From contig NC_082415.1 in the NCBI RefSeq assembly GCF_004011695.2, positions 434,001 to 498,000 of the forward strand: DNA of 64,000 nucleotides. The letters are read 5' to 3'. The notes below the pieces were generated by a model. That model worked only from the letters and a program-made list of their open reading frames with translations, made no database searches and was not told the DNA's origin. Position numbers and translations under genes: made by a program. The DNA comes from Ascochyta rabiei. Lineage: Eukaryota; Ascomycota; Dothideomycetes; Pleosporales; Didymellaceae. Below, in pieces: positions 9,736 to 20,029 of the stretch (position 1 is its first letter; every line of letters starts with the position of its first letter).

Positions 9736-11115
9736 ATGCGGTTGCAACTTGGCATCGTCGTCACTGAAATCGCTGCCTCCGCTGCTAGTCGCGCGCTCGA
9801 TGTAGATAGAGCGATGGCAAGTGTCTCGCAAATGGCTCGTGATACCATAAAAGACATCCAGACGCCCGGACTAGCAGCGCCTCTGAGCTCACCAGACCAA
9901 TCTCAACCAGCGAACAGGTTCAGATGCGATGGAGCTGTCCAAGGCTTCTTCGATGATGACATGGCCAGTGATGCCGACTGGAAGAAGTTCACTGACAAAG
10001 GTTGCGCACTAGTATGTTTTTTTTACTTGCAGACACTAACGAGTGCTAAATTCAACCAGGCGTATGGCCTTAATGGGAATGATCAGGAAGCCGGCCTGCA
10101 GATGGGAGACAAGCGCACACCGCCATCGGCGGCAAGCCCTTGGACGGGTGACCTCAATCAGGAGCTTCAGACCTGGGAATGGTCGATTGTCGATCCTACA
10201 ACTTACTCTTGTAAGATGAACGACCACTGGAAGATCTCTGAAGCGATGAGGTCGCTTGGTCTGAATAGCAAGTCGAAACCAGAAGGCGGAGAAATCGCAT
10301 GCTACAGAGTCGAGCATTGGGACCCAAAAGCGGGAACACCTGCAATCAACCAGTGGTACACCGTCGATGGTATTGAATATCAGGTAGGCCACTTACCACC
10401 CACCGTTCATCTCCCCCACACTGACAGCTTCACCGGCAACAAACGCACGCTACGAGTTCGGCACAAACACTGAAGGCGGTGCCATATTCGGCTTTTTCCT
10501 GGAATCACCCGTCTATGCTGCATCCAACACATGGTTCGGCGGCCGCAAGCCTGCCAACCCATCCAAGTTGCCTCAGCTACGCGCCTTCTCCGATATTCTA
10601 TGGGGATACTGGGTCCGGGAGAACCCTAACGTCAGAAACATCCGCTTCTTCTTCATGATGGGCATCAGCAACGACGAAAACAAACCAGCTCATCGCCACC
10701 TGTCTTGCAGCGAATGGAAGGACGCTGAGCGAGTGGCCCGGCACCAAATTCGATACATCGACGGATGAGGGATACGCTTTGCTCGGTACGTGCTGAGAGT
10801 GACAGTCGATGTGTACGTGGTTGCGAGCGTGGGTTGTTGAGATGATACTAATTGGAACACGCAGGGAGTCCGAATGACGCCGCTTTTGCGTATTTCCTCA
10901 TGCAGCGCAAGAAAGAGCTGGGGCACAAGACGGTGACACATGTCACAGTGTTCAGAGCTGGGACGGATGACGACCTGGCATTTGCGGATCCGCATTTGGT
11001 TTTCCATGTTGATGACGTGGAAAGAGAGGATGGTGACGGGAAGGTAAAAGAGATGGAGACTAGGGCTATCGTACAAGATAGGTGGGGTGCCGGAGCTCAT
11101 AGTTCCAAGCTCTGA
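9736..11115 (+). pseudogene. Conserved protein of unknown function, interrupted by a frameshift
   Basis: From ATG 9736 the frame runs to 10383. It contains a 48-nt intron (10012-10059: gtatgt donor, ctaac branch, ccag acceptor) whose length is a multiple of three. A second intron starts at gtaggc (10384). Its natural ctgacag acceptor (10427) gives the wrong phase, while an acceptor at 10456 keeps frame. The next block (about 10430-10678) encodes RYEFGTNTEGGAIFGFFLE and NIRFFFMMGISN. At an AAAA run (10677-10680) the sensible reading shifts by one base to LIATCLAANGRTLSEWPGTK and runs to the third intron (10786-10864, gtacgt...gcag). The last exon (10865-11115) encodes NDAAFAYFLMQRKKELGHK and HLVFHVDD. 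No GT donor lies near the shift, so an intron does not explain it. I do not recognise the family. It is either a recent pseudogene or carries a one-base assembly error. Confidence 0.55.
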
Positions 11116-11843
11116 AGAATTGATGCTCCAATTCCGAACGTAGGACACATCCAACTTCGATCAAGGAAGTGCAGACTTATCCAGACCCCCTTTCTATTCT
11201 GAAAGCTGAGGGAATCAAACATCTTGTTTTCGTGTGTATGAATAATAGGCGACTACTCTATTCGAGGGTGGTTCAGTGCCAAACCTGTTATACCAAAAGT
11301 AAGATTCGAAGTTTTTGCAGTTGTGACTGGGTTTTCGAAGCCTTCGCTATGCCTTAAATGATAGAAGGAGGAAGGGTTCACGTCTCAAGCTGAATCTAGG
11401 AGTTGCTGAACGAAGCTCACTTCATTCCACGGAGTCACAGTGCTGTAAGTGTCATCTTACAGGTACGTTAAAAAGAGTTTGATGAGCCTGGATGCTGTCC
11501 AGGCACGAGAGGGGGTCGAGCGCACTGAACGGGAGACGGTTAGGACAGGACCTGGCCCAATCACGAAGGCGCGATTGATCTCGCCAAGTTCACGCCACCT
11601 ACCACACATCTCTGGCTCCAACATCCCGTTCGAAACGCTCCAGCTGTACCTGTCTTGCCATGGAATAATTACAAAATCCTACGCTTCCTATCGCTAACCC
11701 TGCACGTCTGCTCTGCCTTTGCAATCTTCGACACACCGACTTGCAGCCTTGCGCCTTCCCCACAGCAAGTTCCCCGCATTTCGGCGACAAGGGCCACTTT
11801 TCCACGTCACTGCTGCTACCGGTAGTTCAGATTGTCGTGCAAC
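11116..11843. other. Intergenic region, no supported gene
   Basis: AT-richer spacer before the F-box gene. Short frames show no domain or splice support. The last 150 bases are CT-rich and probably form the leader of the downstream gene. Confidence 0.5.
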
Positions 11844-13037
11844 ATGTTCATCGACATCGACGCAGATGGAGTCACCAACAGCGCAGACGTTGCGCGCGAT
11901 CTTCTCGATGTATTGCCTGATGAACTTCTACTCCAGCTTTTCGAGACGCTGGGTCGTATGTCGAAACGCGACTTGTGCAACGTGTCGCGGTTGAACAAGC
12001 GCTATCATCGCCTTGGTGATGCTGTGCTGTACAAGAGCGTCTTGTTCGAAACACCAGAATTGCACCTCACTTTCAGCGAGTCTCTGGGCCGTCGACCACG
12101 ACGCGGATCGGCCATCTATGAAGTGAAGTTGGCGTACCCATCGTCAGAGCTGGCTCAGCTGGCCCTCGATGCCCCGTTCCGCAACCACTACGACCCGTCG
12201 CATTCGCTGTCAAGAATGTCAAATTTAATGAAGCTGGACATATCTTTGCCGGACAAGCTGCTTCACGGCATTGGGTGCCTCTTCAATGGGCCATTCGACC
12301 TAGCCTGCCTCAAGACGTGCACACTCTTCTACCAATGCGCCGACGACCAGTACTGGGATCTACGCGAGAACATCCACATCTTCGCTCATCCCGAACTTGA
12401 GAGTCTTACCATCCGGAGAGCGAAACTAGACGACCGGGGGTTCGACTCGCTCGAGCGTCCTCACGAGACAGCTTTGAAGAAACTGCGCCTGATCGAATGC
12501 GATATTAGCGACGATACATTGTCCGATGTGCTTGAGTTTCCCATAGGCCTGGAAGAATTCGTCATGACACAGCTTGAAGAGCCGGAGCCCGAGTTGGAAG
12601 AAAGCTCTGACAGCTTCAGCGACTATATCATCGCGCTCAGCTCACAAGCACACTCGCTAAAGAGCATCACTATTGACTTCCCAACCTTAGGCTGTCGCAA
12701 AACATTACGACTCAGAGAATTCGAGGCACTCAAGGAGCTACGTATGAACTGGGACTATCAGCTCTTTGGCAAGTCGTCCAAGAAGCCTCGCCTGCATTCG
12801 GTTGGCCTTCCTCCCGAGCTCGAGGTCCTCGAGTTCTTTAATGAACTAGGCAGGGACGAAGAAGTGACAGACCTCCTTTTGAGCATGCTTCAGAACAAGG
12901 CTGTCGTCGCACGAACACTAAAGAAGATAATTGTTGTCGAGGGCAACGACAAAGTGTTGAAAGAAGTAAAGAGCGCCTGCAAAGATCAAAACCTAGAATT
13001 AGACATCATTGGAGAACTAGACGTAGAGTCAGACTAG
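11844..13037 (+). CDS. F-box protein with LRR-like C-terminal region (397 aa)
   Basis: Intronless frame from ATG 11844; four codons upstream are open but begin with TTG. Residues about 18-65 (LLDVLPDELLLQLFETLG, then KRDLCNVSRLNKRYHRL) fit the F-box helical pattern: the LPDELL start, then hydrophobic residues leading to the asparaginyl-Lys-Arg helix. The remainder has repeated leucine-spaced segments such as HPELESLTIRRAKL, LKKLRLIECDISDD and LHSVGLPPELEVLEFF, suggesting a degenerate leucine-rich fold used for substrate recognition. Known role of the family: substrate adaptor of SCF (Skp1-Cullin-F-box) ubiquitin ligases. The target is unknown; such proteins are expanded and variable in fungi. 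The C-terminus is acidic (ELDVESD). Confidence 0.75.
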   Translation: MFIDIDADGVTNSADVARDLLDVLPDELLLQLFETLGRMSKRDLCNVSRLNKRYHRLGDAVLYKSVLFETPELHLTFSESLGRRPRRGSAIYEVKLAYPSSELAQLALDAPFRNHYDPSHSLSRMSNLMKLDISLPDKLLHGIGCLFNGPFDLACLKTCTLFYQCADDQYWDLRENIHIFAHPELESLTIRRAKLDDRGFDSLERPHETALKKLRLIECDISDDTLSDVLEFPIGLEEFVMTQLEEPEPELEESSDSFSDYIIALSSQAHSLKSITIDFPTLGCRKTLRLREFEALKELRMNWDYQLFGKSSKKPRLHSVGLPPELEVLEFFNELGRDEEVTDLLLSMLQNKAVVARTLKKIIVVEGNDKVLKEVKSACKDQNLELDIIGELDVESD

Positions 13038-13477
13038 ATGTCATAGAATCGATTCATGTATATAGACCAGTTAGGTTGTCGCTGCGTCAAGTCTACCTCA
13101 GCCAAGCCGGTTGTGCTCCCGGACGAACCACTCCTACTGCAGATTTACGGACCACTGTTAGGGACACACCGCTCGCATGTAGGGAGTCTCGAATTTGCGG
13201 GGCCAATTGGGTTTCCACGAATCAGCGGCTCGCTGAAAGTACAACATGAATTCCTCTTTCGACACGGAGGAGCTTCGTTTTCGAAAATTAGGATCTGTGT
13301 CATGATCTTCGGATACTCCACGACAGCGGGCCCTTGGAACTTTTGTTGCTCACCGAAACATCATTCTTAGATGGAGGGAGACTTAAAGCTTTGGCTCCCC
13401 CTGATACGGGTCAGCTCAACTGAACAAGCGCTGTTGTGTCTAAATCTCGGAAATAGTCCTTGTATTGAATACTCAAG
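13038..13477. other. Short intergenic region before the alpha-galactosidase gene
   Basis: A 104-codon frame (13056-13370) lies here but has no domain, and its composition does not differ from spacer. Nothing else is seen. Confidence 0.5.
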
Positions 13478-14894
13478 ATGCGTTCCGCAGCACTCAGCTC
13501 ACTGGTTGCTGGCGCAGCGGCGTTGAATAATGGAGTCGGAAAGTTACCCAAAATGGGGTATAACAGTAAGATCTGGGGTAAACTCTTTTCGATCCCAGAT
13601 TTTGATCTATGGCTTGTTCAGCGTTCAACGCCTTTGGCTGCAACTATAACGAGGAGGCGCTCCTGGATATGGCTCATTCCATGGTGGACGAGGGTCTCGT
13701 TGAAGCAGGATATAACTCCATCATCTTCGACGACTGCTTTACGAAGAAAGAGCGGGGTGATGATGGAAAGCTACTTGAAGGTAAGAAACTGTTCTTCGTA
13801 CGCATTGACTTGATTTGACCGACCATACAGATCCGGAGAGGTTTCCTTCGGGTATGCGAAGCTTGGCTGACAAGCTCAAGGGGCTGGGCATTTCTGCAGC
13901 TGCCTACTCAGACGCTGGCTATAAGACATGTGCCGGGTATCCTGGATCTTATGGGCATGAGGAAGAAGATCTCCAAACCTTCAGCGAATGGGGCTTTGAC
14001 TATCTCAAGTACGATAATTGCTACATTCCATTCGACAGTGAAGTGCAAGAGAATGTATATGATCGTTACGTACGCATGGCCAAAGCTATTGCCAGTCGAG
14101 CAGCAAAGAAGGATGAGGAGCCATTCTGGTTTTCTATCTACGAATGGGGTTGGCAGCAACCATGGATCTGGGGCAAACGACTGGGCCATAGCTGGCGCAT
14201 CAACGGCGACATCAAACCGTGGTGGAACTCGCTCGCAGCCATCATCGACAACGCAAGCTTCCAGTACTAGGCAACCAAATTCTACGGGCATAATGATATG
14301 GATATGCTTGAGGTGGGTAACACAGGGCAGGGCGACCCCATCGGTAATCTCACCATCGACGAAGCGAAGAGCCACTTCACAGCCTGGGCTCTGCTCAAGA
14401 GTCCGCTCTTCATATCCAAAAACCTGCCCAACGCGACCGAAGAGGCTCGAGAAATTCACAAAAATCCAGACATCATCAAAATCAACCAAGATCCCAATGT
14501 TGGGGAATCCATCGCACCGTTCCGCTGGGGCTACGACCTGCCAGACAATGTCTCCAACGCTACGCATCTCGCACAGTACTGGTCTGGTAACAGCAGCTAT
14601 GGCATTGTATTCATGCTTCTCAACACCCTTGATGTCCCGCAAGACATGTTCTTCAATTTGACTGAGAGCTGGGCCATCCGCTCGGGCCGCCTTTACGACG
14701 TGTACGACACGTGGGCGCATACAAACAACAGGACGACACTACGTAACATTACAGTTACATTACCGCCGCATGGTGTTGCAGCATTGCTGCTGAATGATGC
14801 AGGGCCCGGGCCCGAGCCAGCTGCGCTGGGATTGTCCTATTGCGCCATCTATTGGCAGTGCACATGGCCAAACGGGACTTATTACAGCAACTGA
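13478..14894 (+). pseudogene. GH27 alpha-galactosidase with a single in-frame stop (436 codons, three exons)
   Basis: Exons are 13478-13565, 13622-13780 and 13831-14894; the 56-nt and 50-nt introns are both phase 1 with gtaag donors. Residues 1-16 resemble a short signal peptide. The mature part starts GVGKLPKMGYNTFNAFGC, the classic GH27 N-terminus. Later come DDCF, YLKYDNC with the nucleophile Asp at about residue 144, WRINGDIKPWW with the acid/base Asp at about 209, and GHNDMDMLEVGN. At 14268-14270 codon 229 is TAG, where the family has Trp (context ASFQY, stop, ATKFYGHND). The frame stays fully coding on both sides and no intron can remove it. TGG to TAG is a G-to-A change of the kind RIP produces. 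The family releases terminal alpha-galactose from oligosaccharides and galactomannans outside the cell. The call is a recent null allele, or readthrough. Confidence 0.88.
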
Positions 14895-16205
14895 GTTCTA
14901 ACATGCGAGAAATGCTGAGTCCTGCCTGGGCTCCTGTCTTTCATACACCTCTAACTATCTGGACTTATCCAGGTTGGAGTCTGTCAAGCTGTACGCTCTC
15001 GTGAGCAGCGGGTGGAGAAGGCCTTTGCTGGGCGTTCAGGTTTGACGGAAACCCTCAGATTCGTCGTCATCAGGTATCGAGCAAGATCAAAAAGTCCGGG
15101 TTCAGACGAACAAATGATATTCGATACTTCAGACGGCTGCGCAAGCTTCTGCAGGACAAGAGTGAGTACTTCGTAGAACAAGCAGCTATAAAGTCCTGCA
15201 CGTACGGAAGACAAGCTCACACAAGCAACCTTGGCACTTGCAAAGCGCGGCACATCACGAAAGGTAATATCGCCTTGCATCCGAATACGCGCTGGGAGGT
15301 ACGTTATCTGAACTGGAACTGGCGTGCTGTATCGTGAACTGCCTATTTGGTACTAGTAAGACCACATGCACCCTTGCCAAGTGTCGGCTGTCATGATAAG
15401 CAACGACAAGCCTCTGCTGCAGTTAATCTATTTGCACACCTACCATACCCTTTGATTATCGACAGAGTCTATTGAGCATCCCCCCTGACTACTTGCCCCA
15501 GTGCTCTTACTGGTTGCCGAGGCATGTCTTACGCACTGGTTTGTCCTTTACCGAAACGGGCACAGCACGAGAGGACCACAAACTAAGCTAACAATTGCAG
15601 GCTTACAAGGAAATTGCTGTTTTATGAAACAAATAACAGTAGGCTTTCCTGACGGCAGTGGTGCAGATGTCGAAGCGCTATCAAGTTTAGAACTCGGTCA
15701 GCTTCCCGAAAAGGAAGGCACATCAGTGGGGAAATCCACTGAACGTCGAATTGTTTCGTTAACATCGGCGAAACTCGAATTCTTTTGGGATTAGATCCTC
15801 AAAACCCTTGCAAGATTCGAATCCACTGCTGCATCGCCGTTTCGCCGTGCATACTATTGCAAAGCATGGTGGCAGCCAATCAAAACGTGAACTCTACGGA
15901 ACTTTGCCCGACTGATCCTTTCCGCCGTGCTTTGGTCTATGCGGGAGAACAACACCAGCTTGATATGAAGCCATTTAATCAATAGAGATTAGGAGGGTAT
16001 CATTGAAGGTCGATTCCGAGCCATTGGGCCATCACATGCAATGGTAGCGTGGGAATATACGGTGTTGCAGAGTCTCGAGATGAAGATGTATAAAGGTCAG
16101 AAGTATCTGCGTAAGACTTTTTGCACCTCAGGCATTCGTTCAACTTGTATACTTCGATTCCCTTACTTCTTCGGCAAGACCATCAACTCACTCCTATCAG
16201 TCAAC
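14895..16205. other. Intergenic region upstream of the G1 peptidase gene
   Basis: Several short frames on both strands (for example 15501-15794 + and 14984-15280 -) have no domain or splice support. The distal 150 bases are the promoter and leader of the peptidase gene. Confidence 0.5.
16089..16095 (+). promoter_or_regulatory. TATA box of the G1 peptidase gene
   Basis: tataaag lies about 110 bases upstream of the ATG at 16206. It is followed by a pyrimidine-containing leader that ends in the cagtcaacATG context. This spacing suits a strongly expressed secreted fungal enzyme. Confidence 0.6.
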
Positions 16206-17039
16206 ATGAAGTTTTCCCTCGCGTTCGTCTCCGCCGCCATTGCTGGCTCCGCTCTGGCTCGTCCCTCTACGCTCGCCGGACGTGTTCAGTCTCGTGCGGA
16301 TGGCACTCGCCGCCACAGGTCTCAGCCCCTGGTAGAGGTCGGCAGCACCTTCAAGGAGAACGCCAAGTTTGTTGAGGGTCTTGACAACAGCACCGCCCAT
16401 GTCGAATACTCATCCAACTGGTCCGGTGCTGTTCTCGAACAACCATCTTCTGGTTACTTCACGTCCGCTACTGGCCGCTTCACCGTCCCAACTCCCAAGC
16501 ACGTTGGTTCTGACGGTGATGAGTCCGGCTCGGCCTGGGTAGGCATTGATGGGGACTCTTGCTCCAGCGGTCTCCTTCAGGCCGGTATCGACTTCACTGT
16601 AACCAGCTCTGGTGCTGTGTCCTACGACGCCTGGTACGAGTGGTACCCTGACTATGCGTACGACTTCAGCAACTTCGCTGTCAACGCTGGCAACGTTATT
16701 CAGGTCGACATTACGGCCACATCGACCACCAAGGGCACCGTCAAGTTGACCAACGTCAGCACCGGCAAGAGCGTCAGCCAGACTCTCAGCGCGCCCAGCG
16801 GCTCTGTCTTGTGCCGTCAGAACGCTGAATGGATTGTTGAGGACTTCGAGAGCGGTGGCAGCCTGATTGCTCTTAGCAACTTTGGTACAGTTGTCTTCAC
16901 TCAGGCCAGTGCTGCTCTTAGCACCGGCGGATCTGAAAGTCTCAGCAGCGCTACTATCCTCGACCTCAAGCAGGATAGCACTGTCTACACTGATGTTACC
17001 ATCAACAGCGACTCGCAGCTCACCGTCAAGTATGTCTGA
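16206..17039 (+). CDS. Secreted glutamic peptidase, family G1 (eqolisin; 277 aa)
   Basis: Intronless frame from ATG 16206; the open frame extends upstream to 16041 but the signal peptide fixes the start. Residues 1-19 (KFSLAFVSAAIAGSALA) form a signal peptide. A basic propeptide follows to about residue 55. The mature domain begins with EYSSNWSGAVLEQP and contains SAWVGIDGDSC, LLQAGIDF with the catalytic Gln at about 125, YEWYPDYA, and QNAEWIVEDFESGG with the catalytic Glu at about 207. These are the Gln/Glu dyad and signature blocks of eqolisins (scytalidoglutamic and aspergilloglutamic peptidases). They are acid-active, pepstatin-insensitive secreted endopeptidases. The protein is full length with no sign of damage. 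Confidence 0.95.
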   Translation: MKFSLAFVSAAIAGSALARPSTLAGRVQSRADGTRRHRSQPLVEVGSTFKENAKFVEGLDNSTAHVEYSSNWSGAVLEQPSSGYFTSATGRFTVPTPKHVGSDGDESGSAWVGIDGDSCSSGLLQAGIDFTVTSSGAVSYDAWYEWYPDYAYDFSNFAVNAGNVIQVDITATSTTKGTVKLTNVSTGKSVSQTLSAPSGSVLCRQNAEWIVEDFESGGSLIALSNFGTVVFTQASAALSTGGSESLSSATILDLKQDSTVYTDVTINSDSQLTVKYV

Positions 17040-19072
17040 GTAATACGTGTCCGAGAAAGAGGGACTAAGCAGAAGAAGAGAGGGGTTGCGTTTGTGACGC
17101 AAGTTGGTCATGCATGTGCTAGTGATGACATGGCGGATTGTGATTTACCATGACGATAGATAGATAGCAGAGTGGCGATTGCAATATCAATGATTTGTAT
17201 CTCTGAGCCTTATTCTTAAGTATTTTTGCTTTTGTCGTTCCGATGTATGACTGTTGCATGGAAAGGCCACCATCATCATGCCTACCGCTGAGACTGGTGA
17301 CTTGCCCCTGTGCCTCGATAAAGCGCCCCGCATAAGCTTTAAATGCGGTCGAAAATAATTTTTCTATTACTGCAAGGCCAGCAGTTCGTAGTCGATCCGG
17401 TCTGGCTGCATACATTCAGCTGTATATCAAGGGTCCACCATTAGTATTTGGCCTCTGTTGTATATACCTACATCCATTCACAGGATTTAAACACTGTGAT
17501 ATAACTCCTCGGCGGAGTGTCACAGGTCCTGCCGTGCCTTTCGCTCCCATATCTGTCTTCCCTTTGTCGTGTCGGTCTATCATAGACCTCCTGTCTTCCA
17601 GGGGATCTCACATTTCGACTTCACTTGATTCGTCTTTTCAAACGACGTACTTTCTCGAAGCTGGAGGGAACATAACCCGATACTCGGCCTTCCATAACGC
17701 TCTCTACAAGCTCCGTCCATTTTTCTTTACTCTGTGCTCAGCTGTGCTCTACAAACAAGACAAGAAACTATTAAGAGTGAGTAGAATTGCCGGGATTGCG
17801 CCTAGGCCCAGCCCATGATAGCAAAACAGGGCAGGTATATTGCTGAGTATGCGCTTCGGCCCAGACATTGCTAGCAAGTAAGAGCGGGGAAATATCCTGG
17901 GTTTGGACACGGAACCTCTCAGGTCAATAACCTGACAACACGCCATTCAACAACAAGAGATATCTTAATACACGACACACTTGGAGCCACTTTTATCCTC
18001 ATACAAAGTACCTGACTCTCTGGTCTCCTTAGTAAGTCGTCCCCATCTTGATCTTTACAATGTTGAGAAGACACACTCTCGATGACCTGACACTACTGTT
18101 CACCTGTCCTTGACATTTCGACCTTTCAACCTGTGTTCATTTATTCAACAACATATACTTCCAAGCCACATATTCCGTGCTTCCAGCCCTATATATCTGG
18201 TAAGTTTTATGAAAGCTCACCACGTCTCCGCCCCAATGATGCAACAGTTTTGCAACAAAGATGTTCCACTAGATCTTGATATTTTCAGATTCTTACTTCC
18301 TAGCCAGGTTACATCTCCGTGCGAAAGGAATCTGTTTTCTTATCTTTAAGGCTCGCAACCACGAGATGAGCTTCATATACATACATGCACAAGAAACGCA
18401 TCGGCCACAACTCTACATTCTCTTCTAGCACATGCCTTCATCACATGTCCATCACCCATCTTATACTACAGCTTCAAGTGACTACTAGCTGATTACCTTT
18501 TCTGCCGCTTGCACTTGAAGTTTGGACTAATCCAGCCGTTCAGAATCCGACTTTCTAGTGCACAGCTGGACTTTCGTTTGTTAGATGATAGATCGTCTTT
18601 TTATAAGTGGGGTCGAGAGGGCGAGACACGCCCGAATTACAAAGTTTTCTTACTTGACTCTTAGACTGTTTGCTTCCTCTTAGTAGGATGCAGTTGTTAG
18701 CGAGCAGTGGCATCAATTATCTCTCTTTCATTCCATTTTGGCGGCTTCTCTGCACTTCAAAACCTCTCCAGCTTCATGAGCTTAGATTTTGCGCGTTCTG
18801 AGGGGAGGAATCCTCGCGATAAGCAAGTGGAGCAGCGCGAGGTATTAGGTAGTTTGAGCACCACTGGCGATTAGCGCGCGTATCGTATCACCCCGCAACA
18901 CGCCCTATCGGCGGACATTAGCCGTCATGGTTGATAAAGGCACGAGCACCGGCACTCAAACGCCTCAACAGCGACGCCTTGTTTGATCTGCCTGACCCAT
19001 AGTCTGACTACTTACATAACCATCCCCAGTCCTGTTTGCAGCCTGAGGAACTTGTTAATCACCTTACCCACA
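17040..19072. other. Two-kilobase intergenic region, no supported gene
   Basis: Moderately AT-rich. Frames such as 17534-17818 and 18110-18349 show no domain, no signal of selection and no splice partners. Nothing repetitive was recognised. The last 150 bases lead into the class II aldolase gene. Confidence 0.55.
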
Positions 19073-20029
19073 ATGGCCCCCTCAGCGATTGCTGTTCAAC
19101 CTACCTCGACTCTCAAGACCAAACAGCTTGTGCCCCAAAACAAAGACGCGACTAAAGACAAAACGCCGCTACAGGCTATATCGCAGGGCGTTTGCCTGCC
19201 AGGCATACCTCTCTTCTCTTCGCACGATAAAGAACGCGCATGGATTCTCAATCACATGGCCGGAGCGTTCCGTGTGTTTGCTCGTAAAGGCTTTACTGAA
19301 GGTATGAGCGGTCACATTAGCGTTCGCGACCCTGAGAATCCGCATACCTTCTGGACCAACCCCCTGGGAAAACACTTTGCCACTCTCAAAGCCTCAGACA
19401 TGATATTGGTCGACTACGATGGCAAAGCTATAGGAGGAAACACAAGTCGACCCGCGAACGCCGCAGGTTTCCTAATACACTCGGCGGTGCACAAAGCAAG
19501 ACCAGATGTAAATGCTGCGTGTCACACCCACGGAAAAGCGGGTAAGGCGTGGAGCGCTTTTGCCCGGCCACTCGAGATGATTAACCAGGACGTGACCTAC
19601 TTTTACGGTGATGCTCAGGCAGTCTATACCGAGTTCGGTGGGGTCGTGTTTAGTGAAGAAGAAGGACAGCGCCTGGCGGATGCCTTGGGACCAAAGGGTA
19701 AAGGCATGATCTTGCGAAATCATGGGCTATTGGTGAGTACATCATCATGCCAGCAGTCGCTCTCCACGGGTCGTCATTCTAATTGATCCTAGACCGTCGG
19801 AGGTACAGTCGACGAGGCGGCGTACCTTTACACACTCATGGAGCGGTCGTGTGAGATACAACTTATGGTCGAAGCTGCAGCGGCCAATGGTGTCCCGAAG
19901 GTGTTCGTTGACGATGATGCTGCAGCATATACCTTCAAGATGGCCAGCGATCCGGAGAGCCTATACTGCGAGTTCCAGCCTGACTTAGAGTATGAGCAGG
20001 AACTCAGCAATGGCGCCTTTGACATTTAA
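19073..20029 (+). CDS. Class II aldolase/adducin domain protein (298 aa, two exons)
   Basis: Exons are 19073-19732 and 19793-20029, with a 60-nt phase-0 intron (gtgagt donor, ctaat branch, ctag acceptor). The ATG at 19073 lies in cacaATGGC; the open frame upstream reaches 18983 but has no better start. Family marks are GMSGHISVRDPENPHTFW, NPLGKHFATLKASDMILVD, AAFLIHS-type helix, then ACHTHGKAGKAW with zinc-binding His at about 151 and 153, and ILRNHGLLTVG with the third His at about 217. All three metal ligands are present. Members range from fuculose-phosphate-type aldolases to decarboxylases and, in fungi, cytosolic proteins of unknown substrate, so the reaction cannot be specified. The first 40 residues are a disordered Thr/Lys-rich extension. 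Confidence 0.9.

Noticed and set aside
13908..14720. 270-codon minus-strand frame
   Set aside because: Antisense shadow of the alpha-galactosidase exon 3.
16410..17111. 233-codon minus-strand frame
   Set aside because: Antisense shadow of the G1 peptidase gene.
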